A stretch of DNA of 64,000 bases from Gentiana macrophylla (taxonomy: Eukaryota; Streptophyta; Magnoliopsida; Gentianales; Gentianaceae). Shown piece by piece: positions 45,771 to 56,061 of this stretch. The stretch is taken from positions 22,456-86,455 of the forward strand of contig JAOBSW010000491.1 in assembly GCA_026214975.1 (NCBI GenBank), read 5' to 3'. A model generated the notes under the pieces. It saw only the letters and a program-made list of their open reading frames with translations, was not told where the DNA came from and ran no database searches. The position numbers and the translations under genes were made by a program. Numbering within the stretch: position 1 is the stretch's first letter; every line of letters begins with the position of its first letter.

Positions 45771-46135
45771 GTGTGTATAGATGCAGGTTAAAGATACATA
45801 TTTCTCTTAATTTAATGATTTCACCTGAACATATTTGGAAGTTTAATGATTTCACCTGAACATATTTAGTAATAGTCTTATTTCTTCTGTTTGTGATGTA
45901 TATTTTCTCTTGCATTTGCTAATTTTCTTCACAGAGTTCTATTAATCATATTTGTTGTTTGGAAATAAATTGTCGAATAAATGAGGAATCATATGTTTCT
46001 TTTTTGTGTTGTATTTGTTTGCAAATGCAGACAAGAATATGCATGCTAGCATTAAAAGGAGAATTTAGGAAGTGCTTTGTTATATTGGCAATGGATTAGA
46101 CTTTATCGAAATCTGAATTTCTTGTTCTTCTGAAG

Positions 46136-46894
46136 GGTTTAAGGGTATTAGCATCAGAGTCTTTATCTCCACCTTTATCCCTACATGTAGGGAAAAAAAT
46201 AGGGAAGAAACAAAAACTCTCCTGCATCGATACTTTATCCCCACCCTACATCAGGGTGGATGAGCAGTCACCCCAAATCTGGGTGACAATCGTATTGTAT
46301 CCTATACATTTTTTTTTTTATTTTTATTTTTATGAAACGATTTTTTTTTCTTCCTCTGTTGAAATATAGCCGTTGAAATATAAAGCCATTTGAGAGTAAA
46401 ATTTGAATTAAAAAGTAAGTTTTGAAAAATGTGTGTGTTCAAATATAGCCGTTGGAGTAAAATTTTGAATTTTAAAAATAATTTTGGAAAAATGTGTGTG
46501 TTCGAATATAGCCGTTGAAATATAGCCGTTGCAGTAAAATTTGAATTTGAAAAGTTACCTTTGACAAAATTATTTATAGTTAAAAGATGAATATTTTAAT
46601 GTTGTAAGGATAGAGATAGGGATGCTGATGTAGTATTGTGAATTTAATTGCTGTAAAATAGGGATATGTATTTTTTAATAGTATATGTGAGGATAGGGAT
46701 AGGGATTCTCATGGGAATACCCTAAGGAACAATACGAAAGACTATGAGAAGTTGGCTATGTTACTAAAAGACTACGGAGTGCCCACAGTGGTTTTAAAGG
46801 TTTCAAGGTTTGATTGGTTTAGGAATGCTGCTGGTTTGCTAGACGCTAATTATTCGAGTGGAACTCTTTGCCCATGCTCAGTTCTTGATTGGTA
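46136..46894 (+). pseudogene. Exon 2 of the alpha/beta-hydrolase gene, split by a MITE
   Basis: An acceptor (TTGTTCTTCTGAAG) precedes GGTTTAA. A 580-bp MITE then interrupts, and the frame resumes at 46726. Read across the MITE and one TSD copy, the exon encodes GLRNNTKDYEKLAMLLKDYG, then VPTVVLKVSRFDW, RNAAGLLDANY and VLDWYFN. These match the plant PGAP1-like lipase family (typically GLGNN, DYGVP, VSR-DWLRNAAGL, VLDWYL). The catalytic GHSAGG exon is not found downstream, so no enzyme is possible. WRGTL of the family has become SSGTL here. In intact genes the product is a serine hydrolase, often plastid-targeted. Confidence 0.8.
46143..46722. mobile_element. PIF/Harbinger (Tourist)-like MITE (580 bp) in the hydrolase exon
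   Basis: The left end reads GGGTATTAGCATCAGAGTC. The right end, reverse complemented, reads GGGTATTCCCATGAGAATCC. The element is flanked by TAA on both sides (46140-46142 and 46723-46725), the 3-bp duplication typical of Harbinger elements. The interior is AT-rich, with three or four copies of AATATAGCCGTTG and no ORF. Confidence 0.88.
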
Positions 46895-47224
46895 CTTTAA
46901 TTTGATATGTTTTCTTGATGTGTTGCATCCATGTGTTGATGTTAATGTGTACCCATTTATTTTTTATGTACATAAGTACATCTAATATGGATGCCTATAG
47001 TGTTGCAACAAGTAGCCTCCTTTTGTGCATTAGATTTCCGGCCAGTTTGGTAAAGATTTTCCCATTGATGATGAAATGGCAGAATTTCGTAATCTATCTA
47101 GATTACTTAAAACTCATTTGGATGTTCTTACATACATGAAAAAAGAGAGACAAGATAGATTTTCGCCGGAGACTATGTTATACACAGGTAAAAGATAGTT
47201 TACACAAACCATATTTAAGTTTAT
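46895..47224 (+). other. Possible further exon-like fragment
   Basis: The stretch 47058-47165 stays open and reads FPIDDEMAEFRNLSRLLKTH followed by LDVLTYMKKERQDRFSP. The composition looks like real protein, but I do not recognise it, and it does not match the next exon of the hydrolase family. It may be another gene fragment. Confidence 0.3.
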
Positions 47225-48015
47225 CTAATACGAAGTGACATTGATGTCACTGCAGATGTCACTGCATACATTAGATAATTAATGAAGTGACATTGAGGTC
47301 ATTGCATCGCGGTGTCACTTCATAGCGGTGTCTCTGCATTGCGGTGTCATTTCATTGTAGTGTCTCTGCATCGTCAAATGTTATAACATCGCGATGTCTC
47401 TGCATTGCGGTGTCACTTCATCGTGGTGTCTCTGCAATGCGGTGTCACTTCATCGCGGTGTCTCTTATTCGCGATGTCTCTGCATCGTCAAGTGTTATAA
47501 CATCGTGATGTCTCTGCATCAGGGGTGGTCACTGCATCGCGGTGTCTCTGCATCTGGGTTGGTCACTGCATTGTGGTGTTTCTGCATCGGAGGTGGTCAC
47601 TGTATCAAGGTGATCAATGGATCTGGCGCGGTCAATGCATAGTGGTGTCACTTCATTGAGGCATATCTACATCGTGGGTGGTCACTACGTCGCCAGATTA
47701 CTTCATCGGGTGTCTCTCGCAATCGCGGCGTCTCTCTGATCTGATGTCTCTGCATCGCGGTGTTTCTGAATCGCGGTGTCACTTCATTTCGGTGGCTCTA
47801 CATCACGGTGTCGCTTCATCGCCGTGTCTCAACATCGCTGTGTCTCTGCATCGCGATGGTCATCGCATCGGGCGTCGCAGTGGTCAATGCACCAGGATGG
47901 TCATTGCATCGAGGTGGTCAATGCATCGGGGTGGTCAATGCGTCGCGGTGGTCATTGAATCGCGGTGGTCAATGTATCCGGGGTGGTCATTGTATCGCGA
48001 TGGTCAATACATCGG
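47225..48015. repeat. Minisatellite with 16-bp units passing into 17-bp units
   Basis: The first part (to about 47870) is built from GTGTCTCTGCATCGCG alternating with GTGTCACTTCATCGCG (16 bp). The second part (about 47870-48010) is built from GTGGTCAATGCATCGGG-like units (17 bp). Mixed units occur near 47525-47640. Long open frames over the array (up to 113 aa) come from the repeat and are not genes. Confidence 0.92.
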
Positions 48016-50371
48016 TTAAAATAAAATATATTAAAAAAAAATGAACGCCTGAGGGAAAAAAAAAAAACCACAAACACCGCCTCCTCCCCTTTTTCCTATT
48101 TTTTTTTTTCATTAAGGGTATTGAGTCTATCTATCTAATTTGTGTCGCATATATGTTCAACATATTTTCTTTTGTCTTATAAATCCAATAAGTTCGTTTT
48201 ATACTTTTTTAGTCTTTGGCTTAAAAAAAATATGTAAATTATCGTATTTATTTAAAAATATTTCAGATTGTCTCATTATCCTTAATTTCCCATAAAAAAA
48301 AAAGAAAAAAAAAAGTCGGCAAATGATTCATGGACTGTCGTTGTTGGGCGAGGAGCCATCTTCACGTGTTCTACTCTATGGAAAACTATTTCGCTGTTTC
48401 ATTTTCCGACACAGTTGGGTCCTGGGGCCAAACTTGTCAATTTGCAGATTGGTACAATCAAAAGACTTCTCGTTTTCAATAAATAAAATAACAATAATAA
48501 TAAATATAAAAAACGTCTTTAGTAATAATAAAGACATAAATTTAAAGGCACAACCATGTTCTGTAATTAACCCATCCTATGGAATGGTGGGCATCATTGA
48601 CAGCAATTAAACAAGTAGATGACCGTTGGCACCAGCCGCTGTTTGAGGATCTCCTCCACTTGCTGTTGATGGGGATGCTTTAATACAAATTTTAAATCTT
48701 AATTAGTATATTATCCTTTTTTTTTTCTTTTTTTTTTTGTTGAGGGAAAGTATATTATCCATTTTTAATTGCAAACTTCACAACGGAATGTCAGGGAGCT
48801 GCATCCTCGACCGACCACGGTTTTCTTTTCCATCAGACTTAACACTTTGCTGGTAAAAGAAAATAAAATATTCTGATAGAAAATAAATGGGAGGATAAGA
48901 ATTAAGAAATGATTATCAAAATTATTACTAGCGATTTTGATCGGTCCACAATAAAATAGAGGGAAATTTTAAATATGGTTAGTTAATTTTTCTTCTTCTT
49001 CATGTCACATCTTAAGAAAGGAAATGAAATCATTAAATTTATGAAGGAGATTCTCCCTCCTTCCTCTTTCCTTTGCTCACAATTCATTTCGTTGAAAGCA
49101 AAAGACTTACCAAACCTTGTGAACGCAACAAACCCAGTTGTGAGAGATCCCACTTTAGGTGTCGACAAGATCACTAAACGAATTGGGCCTCGATTAATTG
49201 TCTTGCGAAAGCAAAAAGACCGACCAAACCACCATTCCATAGATGGAAAATCTTTGTATACACTAGACCTGCTTGAAAGACGGAGCCATGTTAATGGCTT
49301 AGGGTGGCTAAACTCATCCAGTTGTTATTTTTAATAAGCTAAAAAACTATATAATTCAATTGAATATATTCAATTATCTTAATATAGCCCACTAGACTAT
49401 ACATAAATATTTTACTAGCCCACCCAAAAATAAATTCCTGACTCCGTATTGCTTGCTTGAAACGTTTTGGACATTTCTTGTCATGGTTAGAGAGCCCTTT
49501 ATATCACATACCTCCAATCCGGGAATAATGTGGAAAACCTCTCCAACCATAGTAGATCCCATCTATTACAATCATAACGTAGGGGTTAAAGAAGTTCTTG
49601 AGCGTTTTTATTGAAATGAGACTGAGATCCATAGACATCACTTGAACCTTAAACTATTTGGCGAACCCCTTACGAAATAGAAACTCTACATTATTAATTA
49701 GAAACGGCGGTAGCAGACTTAAGTTCATATGAATATAGATGCATCTTACTAACTAGTCGTTGCATCGGCTTATGTTGATTAAAACATTGGAATTTTACCA
49801 ATTAAAGTTATCAACCAATCTATTAAAGACTTTTTTTTTACGGATATGAAAATAAACACACGCACACAAATTTTTGTCTTCTCTGGGACTCGAAACCGGT
49901 TCCACTATTGAAAATGAAATGGGCTTTATTGTCAAAAAAAGACAATTTGAATATAGAAATATGTAAAGAGGACAGTGAAATATTTTTCTGGGTAAAAAGT
50001 TACTATCCTTATTTCACTGTGATAGTGAAACATTAGATTTGGGGTCGATTCATCTGCTGCAAAATGATGGATTTAGAAGTTATGAAAGATTGGATTTGTC
50101 TAATCACCCAATTTATATTTTCATTGTCACGATTCTCATTCTCTCATCCTCCCCCCCCCCTCTTTTTGTCAATAAAATGTTGATCCAATAAAGTAGTGCC
50201 CCTGCCGTAAGGTTGAGCCCGCTATAATCTTTACTTCTCTTTTCAAATAGAAACTTTATAGAAAGCCATTTGATGGGAAAAAAAGGAGGATGAGGTCATT
50301 TAGAAGTAACGACTGGCTGATAGTAAGGACTTGTCACGAATCATTTTTTATTTAATATTGTTTTCATGTTC
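48016..50371. other. AT-rich intergenic DNA
   Basis: No recognisable gene. The 95- and 110-codon plus-strand frames at 48323 and 49002 have no motif and no clear codon pattern. A C-run lies at about 50150-50160. A SINE-like 3' part is at 49831-49915. Confidence 0.5.
49831..49915 (-). repeat. SINE-like element, 3' part
   Basis: On the minus strand it reads GGTTTCGAGTCCC (a Pol III B box), then a GACAAAAATTTGTGTGCGTG stretch and an A-run at 49831-49839. It resembles the element at 59770-59888 in order and spacing. The 5' (A-box) part is not clear. Confidence 0.5.
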
Positions 50372-52464
50372 TGTAATATCCTCGATATTTAAAAAGCAAG
50401 ATCTCGTTTTCATTTAAAAAGCGAATATTTAGCTTTTGTTTTAAAGATTAAAAAGAAAAGGGAAAAGGAAAGGAAAAGGATTAATGGGATTTATTTAATA
50501 AGGAATAATTAGTTTAACTGGGATTATAAAATAAAACTAATCCTAAATTAACCTAGTTATTGTTTTACGTAAAAAAATCTCTGGGCGCAAGTTTGAGGAA
50601 AAAGGAAGAGAAGAGGCTTTGAATTTCAAGCCTAATCCGTTGCTTTTTTCAGCAGATATCTCAAGAGAGAAAGGATCACCGCGTGAGGCGAGGATCGTTT
50701 TGATATCAACAATCCTAAATCCGTTAACGTAAGTTTTCCCTCATCGATCTTTATATTAGGGTTTGTTCATCATCGTTGTTTAGCTGCGTTTTCTGAGTTT
50801 AAACATCATAGTGATCGTCTTTGGATTGATCGTGTATAGGTTTGGAGATAAAGGTTTAACCTTTTCAAGGCTTTGGTAGCGTGGATCGTAGTAGCACGCA
50901 AATTTAAGGTAACGTGGTGTTCTTATCGTATAATTAAGGTGTCATAAAGTTGTAGAGCAATTTGTATGCTTATTTTCATGGTTTTGAATCTGTTTTGGTT
51001 GGAGTTTGGGTTGGATTTGGGTTGGAAATCGTGTTTAAGCGATTGCTGCATTTTCCGGTAAATCCAGCGAGACGGGCGTGCGCGATATGGCAGACGGGCG
51101 TCCATGGTAGCTGAAGCTCAAACGGGCGTTGGAGTACTTCGGACGGGCGTTTGAGGGGTCGCTTTAGATACTGAGATGTGGTCAATTTCACGGACGGGCG
51201 CGTCCTGGGGTTGGTGGACGACGTCCAAGTCGACGGGCGTTCACAATGAGTCGACGGGTGTTTGACCTGTTTATTCCGTTTTCACTTGTTTTTCGTGTCG
51301 CCTTGGTTTCGTGCTTTATAATCATGTTTTACCGCTTAACCTTATGTGACAAAGCCTCAATTAGCTTTTGATGCGTTTAGTTCGGTACCATATGAATTCC
51401 TAAAAGATGAAGTGTGGGGGACTCGCCGAAAGCTTTGGATTTGCCTTGTGCTTCGATAAGCTAGGGTTTATCGATGTCTGTGTATGTGCTAGGTTTGGTT
51501 AGAGTCTAGTGATCTTAGGAAGAGGGAGTAGACTGTTATGTGAGCCTTTTGTGTGAATCAACTTAGGTGGCTAGTTAAACATCTAATCAAACATATGTGC
51601 TAGATTAACAATCTTAAACATCATGCAATGCTTGGTAAGGCATAGTACAATATCGTGATGTGTTCTCTGACTAGACAAAGTAGACTGTACCCATGCCGGT
51701 CAATCGATTGGCTAGATAAAGCGTCTGGTACATTCTGCCGGTTATCACACTATCGAGACTCAGATATTCCCGGGGCTACTAGAGCGTGTCTCTAAGTAGG
51801 TTGCACCCAGTTGTCCTAGTATATCCTATTACTAGGCATAGTGCCCTTGTTATTCATGATGTAACAAACTTGAGCTAAGCTAGATACCTTTGGAACCTCA
51901 TGTTATGGTATGAACATAAAATGATAGTTAGTTAGAGTTAATAACGGAATGAATTAATAAAAGACAGCGTTGCTTTTATTTCTTTATGAGACTGACGTTG
52001 TACGATCTTCTACGCGTTACTAAGTACTTATGTACTTACCCCGTTACTTTGTGTTTGTCTTTCTCTTTCCCCAAAGAAGATGAACAGGTTGCTAATGCTG
52101 ATAAGTTCTTTGACGAGGATGTGTGAGATGGAGCTCTTGAAGACTTAGTTCTTTTACTTTTGATTCTTTCAATAATGTTGTTGACTTAGTTTCAAACAAT
52201 GTTGTCTTTATTTTGGATTAGTTCCATTTGAGTTCTTTCGGATTTGAATGTTGGTTGGTTTAGTATTCTTTATTGGATTTAGTTTTACAGCATTGAAAAC
52301 CGTGTGTCCGATCTTTTGCTTTTCCCGAGTCGTTTTATCTTCCGCATCGTTTTAGTTCTGATGTATGACGTAAGGCTTACATACATTATTGAATTTATTT
52401 GATAATATTTGTGCCGAGCGCTCTTTCCGGATAAGGACTCGGTGTCCGGGAACGGGCAGGCATA
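50372..52464 (+). mobile_element. 5' LTR of the chromovirus
   Basis: It starts TGTAATATCC. The end, ACGGGCAGGCATA, has drifted from the GGGGCGTTACA seen in the 3' LTR. It contains a cluster of ACGGGCG heptamers at 51072-51262. The first 70 bp or so match the 3' LTR poorly; the rest matches closely. Confidence 0.9.
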
Positions 52465-52467
52465 GAT

Positions 52468-52482
52468 TGGTATCGAGATGAG
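52468..52482 (+). promoter_or_regulatory. Primer-binding site of the chromovirus
   Basis: TGGTATCGAGATGAG lies 3 bp after the LTR end. The first seven bases match the initiator-Met tRNA type (TGGTATCAGAGC). Confidence 0.65.
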
Positions 52483-52565
52483 TTTTCCTTGCTGTGTAGG
52501 ACTTGATTTTTTCTTTAAGATAAGTGTTAGAGCTTTAGTAACCCATCTCTTTTCTTGGTTACAAA

Positions 52566-54029
52566 ATGGATCTTACTAGATGAGGAGCTAATACGAATAA
52601 CACCGAGGCAGCTAACACCCAGACGGGTAACACTGAGGCAGGATTTACCGGGGTTGTGATTCCGAGAAGGAGAAGAAGTGGACTAACTACCCAGGGCCCT
52701 ACAGTTTCCCAAGTTAACACCCCGTCTGTGAGCAACATCATGCGTGGGGTGAACCAATGATCAGATATCATCGTCAGGGGAAGAGTGGAACAAGGGGGTC
52801 CTTCACAGTTTAACCCTAGCATACCGGTTATCACCACTTCAGCAGGAGTAACATCGTGAGTGTGTCGTGCCTCCAATGACCACAAGTGGGCGGAGATTAG
52901 GACTTTCTCATCCACCGGTGAGTACTTTCCCAACGTTTACGTGCAACTTCAAGAAGCGCCTGTGCCACGGCTAGTGATTTTTCAACCGACCACAGGCATC
53001 GGTGTTTTCCCCACACCATTAAGTTTTACACCTCACCAACGGTTCTACCTCCACCACCGCCTAGAGATCTGATACTTTTGTAACACCTGGCTACACCTAT
53101 CCACAGCAGACTCACCCCAACAAAGAAGTTCAAGCAGCCTCAACCACAAGATCGTAATGCTCCACCGATTCAAAGAGCCAAGACAACTTCATCAGTTTAG
53201 GGGCTATGACAGACAAGTGGATTGGTATGATAAAATGAAGAAGCACAGGGTGCCAGAATTCTTTGGAAATGTTGAGCCAGCAGCAGCAGATTTATGGATT
53301 CGTGGGTTTGAGAGGACGTGCAGGAATGTGAACGCTCCAGAAACTGAGTGGGCTCATTTAGCCATATCCTTATTGGCAGGGAATACAGAAAGTTGGATGG
53401 AAGCTTATGAGCAGGTTAATTCGAGGATCACGGATTGGGCAGTGTTTAAGGACCTATTCTACAAGTAATACTTTCCTAGAACAGCACAGAATGCAAAGGC
53501 TAATGAATTTCTGAGTTTGAAACAAGGAAGATACACTACGGCGACTCAGTACTCCCAGAAATTCCATGAATTAGGTAGATTCTACCCTAAAATCATGAGG
53601 AGCGAAGAGAAGAAGATTGACAAGTTCATGGAAGGATTGTCACATGAAATGGCAAAGGGCATGCTAGGAGATAGACCTACCAGCATGGCCAGCGTCATGG
53701 ATAGAGCTTTGATTGCGGAAAGATTTGCCAGTAGACAGACGGTTGTAGTTGGAGATAAGAGGTCTTTTTCAAATTATCAAGGAAGTAACAGAGGAGCACC
53801 GCAGCAAAATGTTAAGAGGATAGGAAATCCGGCTATGAAGAGTTCAGCAAGTGGGACGCCATCAGTTTGTGCTAAGTGTAACAAGACACATACAGGAGAG
53901 TGCATGGCAGGTAGCTTGAGTTGTTTCCACTGCGGGGAAGTGGGACATTACTCGAGGGCGTGTCCCAAGAAGCTCTCTCAAGGTAATCGAGCAGAGTACG
54001 AGGTAACCAGCGAGGTAATCGTGCTATGA
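52566..54029 (+). pseudogene. Chromovirus gag (stops in frame)
   Basis: The ATG at 52566 (MDLTR) is followed at once by TGA at 52581, where Tekay gags often have Arg (CGA). Further stops in the same frame are TGA at 52758 and TAA at 53466. The capsid is readable: YDKMKKHRVPEFFGNVEPAA, ADLWIRGFERTCRNV, LSLKQGRYTTATQYSQKFHE. The nucleocapsid knuckle CFHCGEVGHYSRACPK (about 53930-53977) is intact. The frame ends at TGA 54027-54029. Gag coats the RNA and forms the particle. Confidence 0.88.
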
Positions 54030-54564
54030 GGCGTGAACCGATTCGTGTCTTTGTAGCAGATGCAGAACTGGAAGAGTTAGTTGACCTTGTGGTGATAGGT
54101 ACTTTTCAGTGTTTGTGTTTATTATAAATATTTAATATGATATATCGCGCATATGATATTACATATTTGTACTTAAATTGATTCACTTGTTAGGTACCAT
54201 AATCATAGATAATCTAGCGATTCAAACTCTGTTTGATCTGGAGCTTCAGGACTTTTGTTTCCTCTAAGATAGCTAAGAAGTTGAACCTATCTCTTAAGGA
54301 ATTGAGAGACCTTTGAGTATAACCACACCTTTGGGCAGAGTTACTAGATGTGATCAAGTCACACCCCAAGTTGATATCAGAGTTGGGACTTACAAGTGCC
54401 AGCATGCCTTGACCGTGTTGGATTTATCAGACTTTGATGTTATCCTGGGTATGGACTGGTTGTCCAAGAATTATGTCTACTTGGATTGTAGAGGTAAGAG
54501 GGTGATCTTTAAGGCCCTGTGGAAATCATCTAAGACGTTTCAGGGTAACGATACAAGCTTCTAG
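54030..54564 (+). pseudogene. Chromovirus protease (frameshifted, with a 95-bp intron-like insert)
   Basis: Sequence before the insert reads ELEELVDLVVIG and after it TIIIDNLAIQTLFD. Between them lie 95 bp (about 54099-54193) that start GT, end AG and break the frame. The active site LFD-SGAS has lost one T, giving GATCTGGAGCTTCAG, so the catalytic Asp is followed by a frameshift. A later part (54313-54564) gives ITTPLGRVTRCD and FDVILGMDWLSKNYVYLDCR, the flap and C-terminal motifs. The protease would cleave the polyprotein. It is inactive here. Confidence 0.82.
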
Positions 54565-54589
54565 CAAGTGGTCGCTATCCGATTATCTC

Positions 54590-56049
54590 GTGATTAAAGC
54601 CCTAAAAGCTTTGAAGAGGAGTTGCCAGGGTTTCGTTGTTTATGCATTAGATAAGGAAAAGCATAGGCCCAAGTTAGGAGAGACTCGTGTAGTTAAGGAC
54701 TTTCCTGAAGTTTTTCCGGAAGATTTGCCTGTACACATGCCTAATAGGGCCATAGAGTTTGAGATCGAATTGATTGCAGGAGCATCACCAGTGCCTAAAG
54801 CACCCTATAGGATGGCACCAGCGGAGTTGAAAGAGTTGAAAACTCAGCTTAAGGAGATGCTAGAGAAAAACATCATCCATCCAAGTACATCACCATGGGG
54901 AGCACCGGTCTTGTTTGTGAAGAAGAAAGATTGGAGTATGCGTTTGTGCATCGACTACAGAGAGTTGAATAAACTGACAATCAAGAATAAGTATCCCTTA
55001 CCAAGGATTGATGATCTGTTCAGTCAGTTGCAAGGTAAGAAGGTGTTGTCTAAGATTGATCTTAGGTCCGGTTATCATCAGTTGAAGATCAAGGTGTCAG
55101 ATATACCTAAGACAACCTTCAGTACGAGATATGGACATTATGAGTTTTTGGTTATGCCATTTGGACTCACTAATGCTCCATCGAAGTTCATGGACTTGAT
55201 GCAAAGAGTTTTCATGCCTTATCTCGATAAGTTTGTGATAGTTTTCATAGACGATATCTTGGTATACTCTAAGGATGATGAGGAGCATGAAGAACACCTA
55301 AGGATAGTTCTACAGACCTTAAGGGAGAACAAATTGTATGCCAAGTTTTCTAAGTGTGAGTTTTGGTTGGACCAAGTTAGTTTTCTTGGGCATATAATTT
55401 CTGGAGAAGGCATTAAGGTGGATCCAGCAAAGATAGAAGCCGTTTCTAAGTGGCCTAGAACGACATCAGTAACGGAGATAAGAAGTTTCTTGGGTTTAGC
55501 TGGGTACTACCGGAAGTTTGTAAAGGATTTCGCTAAGATAGCTACACCTCTCACGAGGCTTACTCAAAAGAATGTTAAGTATGAGTGGACCAGTGAATGT
55601 GAGGAAGCTTTCCGGACTTTGAAAGAAAAGTTGACTACAAAGACTGTGTTAGCATTACGGAAGTTTTTGATAACTATGATGTATACACGGATGCATCGGG
55701 TCAAGGTTTGGGTTGTGTTTTGATGCAATCAGGAAAGGTAATTGCCTATGCATCTAGGCAGTTAAAGGTGCATGAGAAGAATTACCCTACACACGACTTG
55801 GAGTTGGCAGAGTGGTGTTTGCTCAAGCTTTGGAGACACTATTTGTATGGTGTCAAGGCAAGGATCTTCACGGATCATAAGAGTCTTAAGTTCTTCTTTA
55901 CTCAGGAGAATCTGAACATGAGACAAAGAAGATGGTTGGAGTTCGTGAATGATTACGACTTGGACATTCAATACCACCCGGGTAAAGCTAATGTTGTAGC
56001 TGATGCGCTTAGCCGAAGAGCGGTTAATGCTATCACTACCTTGCAATAA
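54590..56049 (+). pseudogene. Chromovirus reverse transcriptase and RNase H
   Basis: The RT is open from 54590 to about 55690. It includes [45 protein letters not shown], the catalytic Asp in [28 protein letters not shown] and the [10 protein letters not shown] box (about 55246-55275), then [21 protein letters not shown] frameshift near 55665-55710 separates the RNase H ([18 protein letters not shown] across the join; [41 protein letters not shown]), which ends at TAA 56047-56049 (LQ-stop). The RT catalytic residues are intact, and the frameshift is the main lesion. Confidence 0.92.
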
Positions 56050-56061
56050 TTCGTAGATCAG

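Noticed and set aside
47394..48044. Overlapping open frames of 60-113 codons over the 47-48 kb region, rich in Ser, Arg, His and Gly
   Set aside because: They are open only because a 16/17-bp repeat is translated in all frames; the same short peptide recurs. Not genes.
48323..48610. 95-codon plus-strand ORF considered as the missing PEN-2 exon
   Set aside because: It lacks the second membrane segment and the SWALTF motif; composition becomes Asn/Ile-rich noise.
49002..49334. 110-codon plus-strand ORF
   Set aside because: No recognisable domain or repeat, no splice context, and AT-rich intergenic setting; kept only as an open frame.
52559..52933. 124-codon minus-strand ORF at the start of the chromovirus gag
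   Set aside because: Antisense shadow of gag; no motif.
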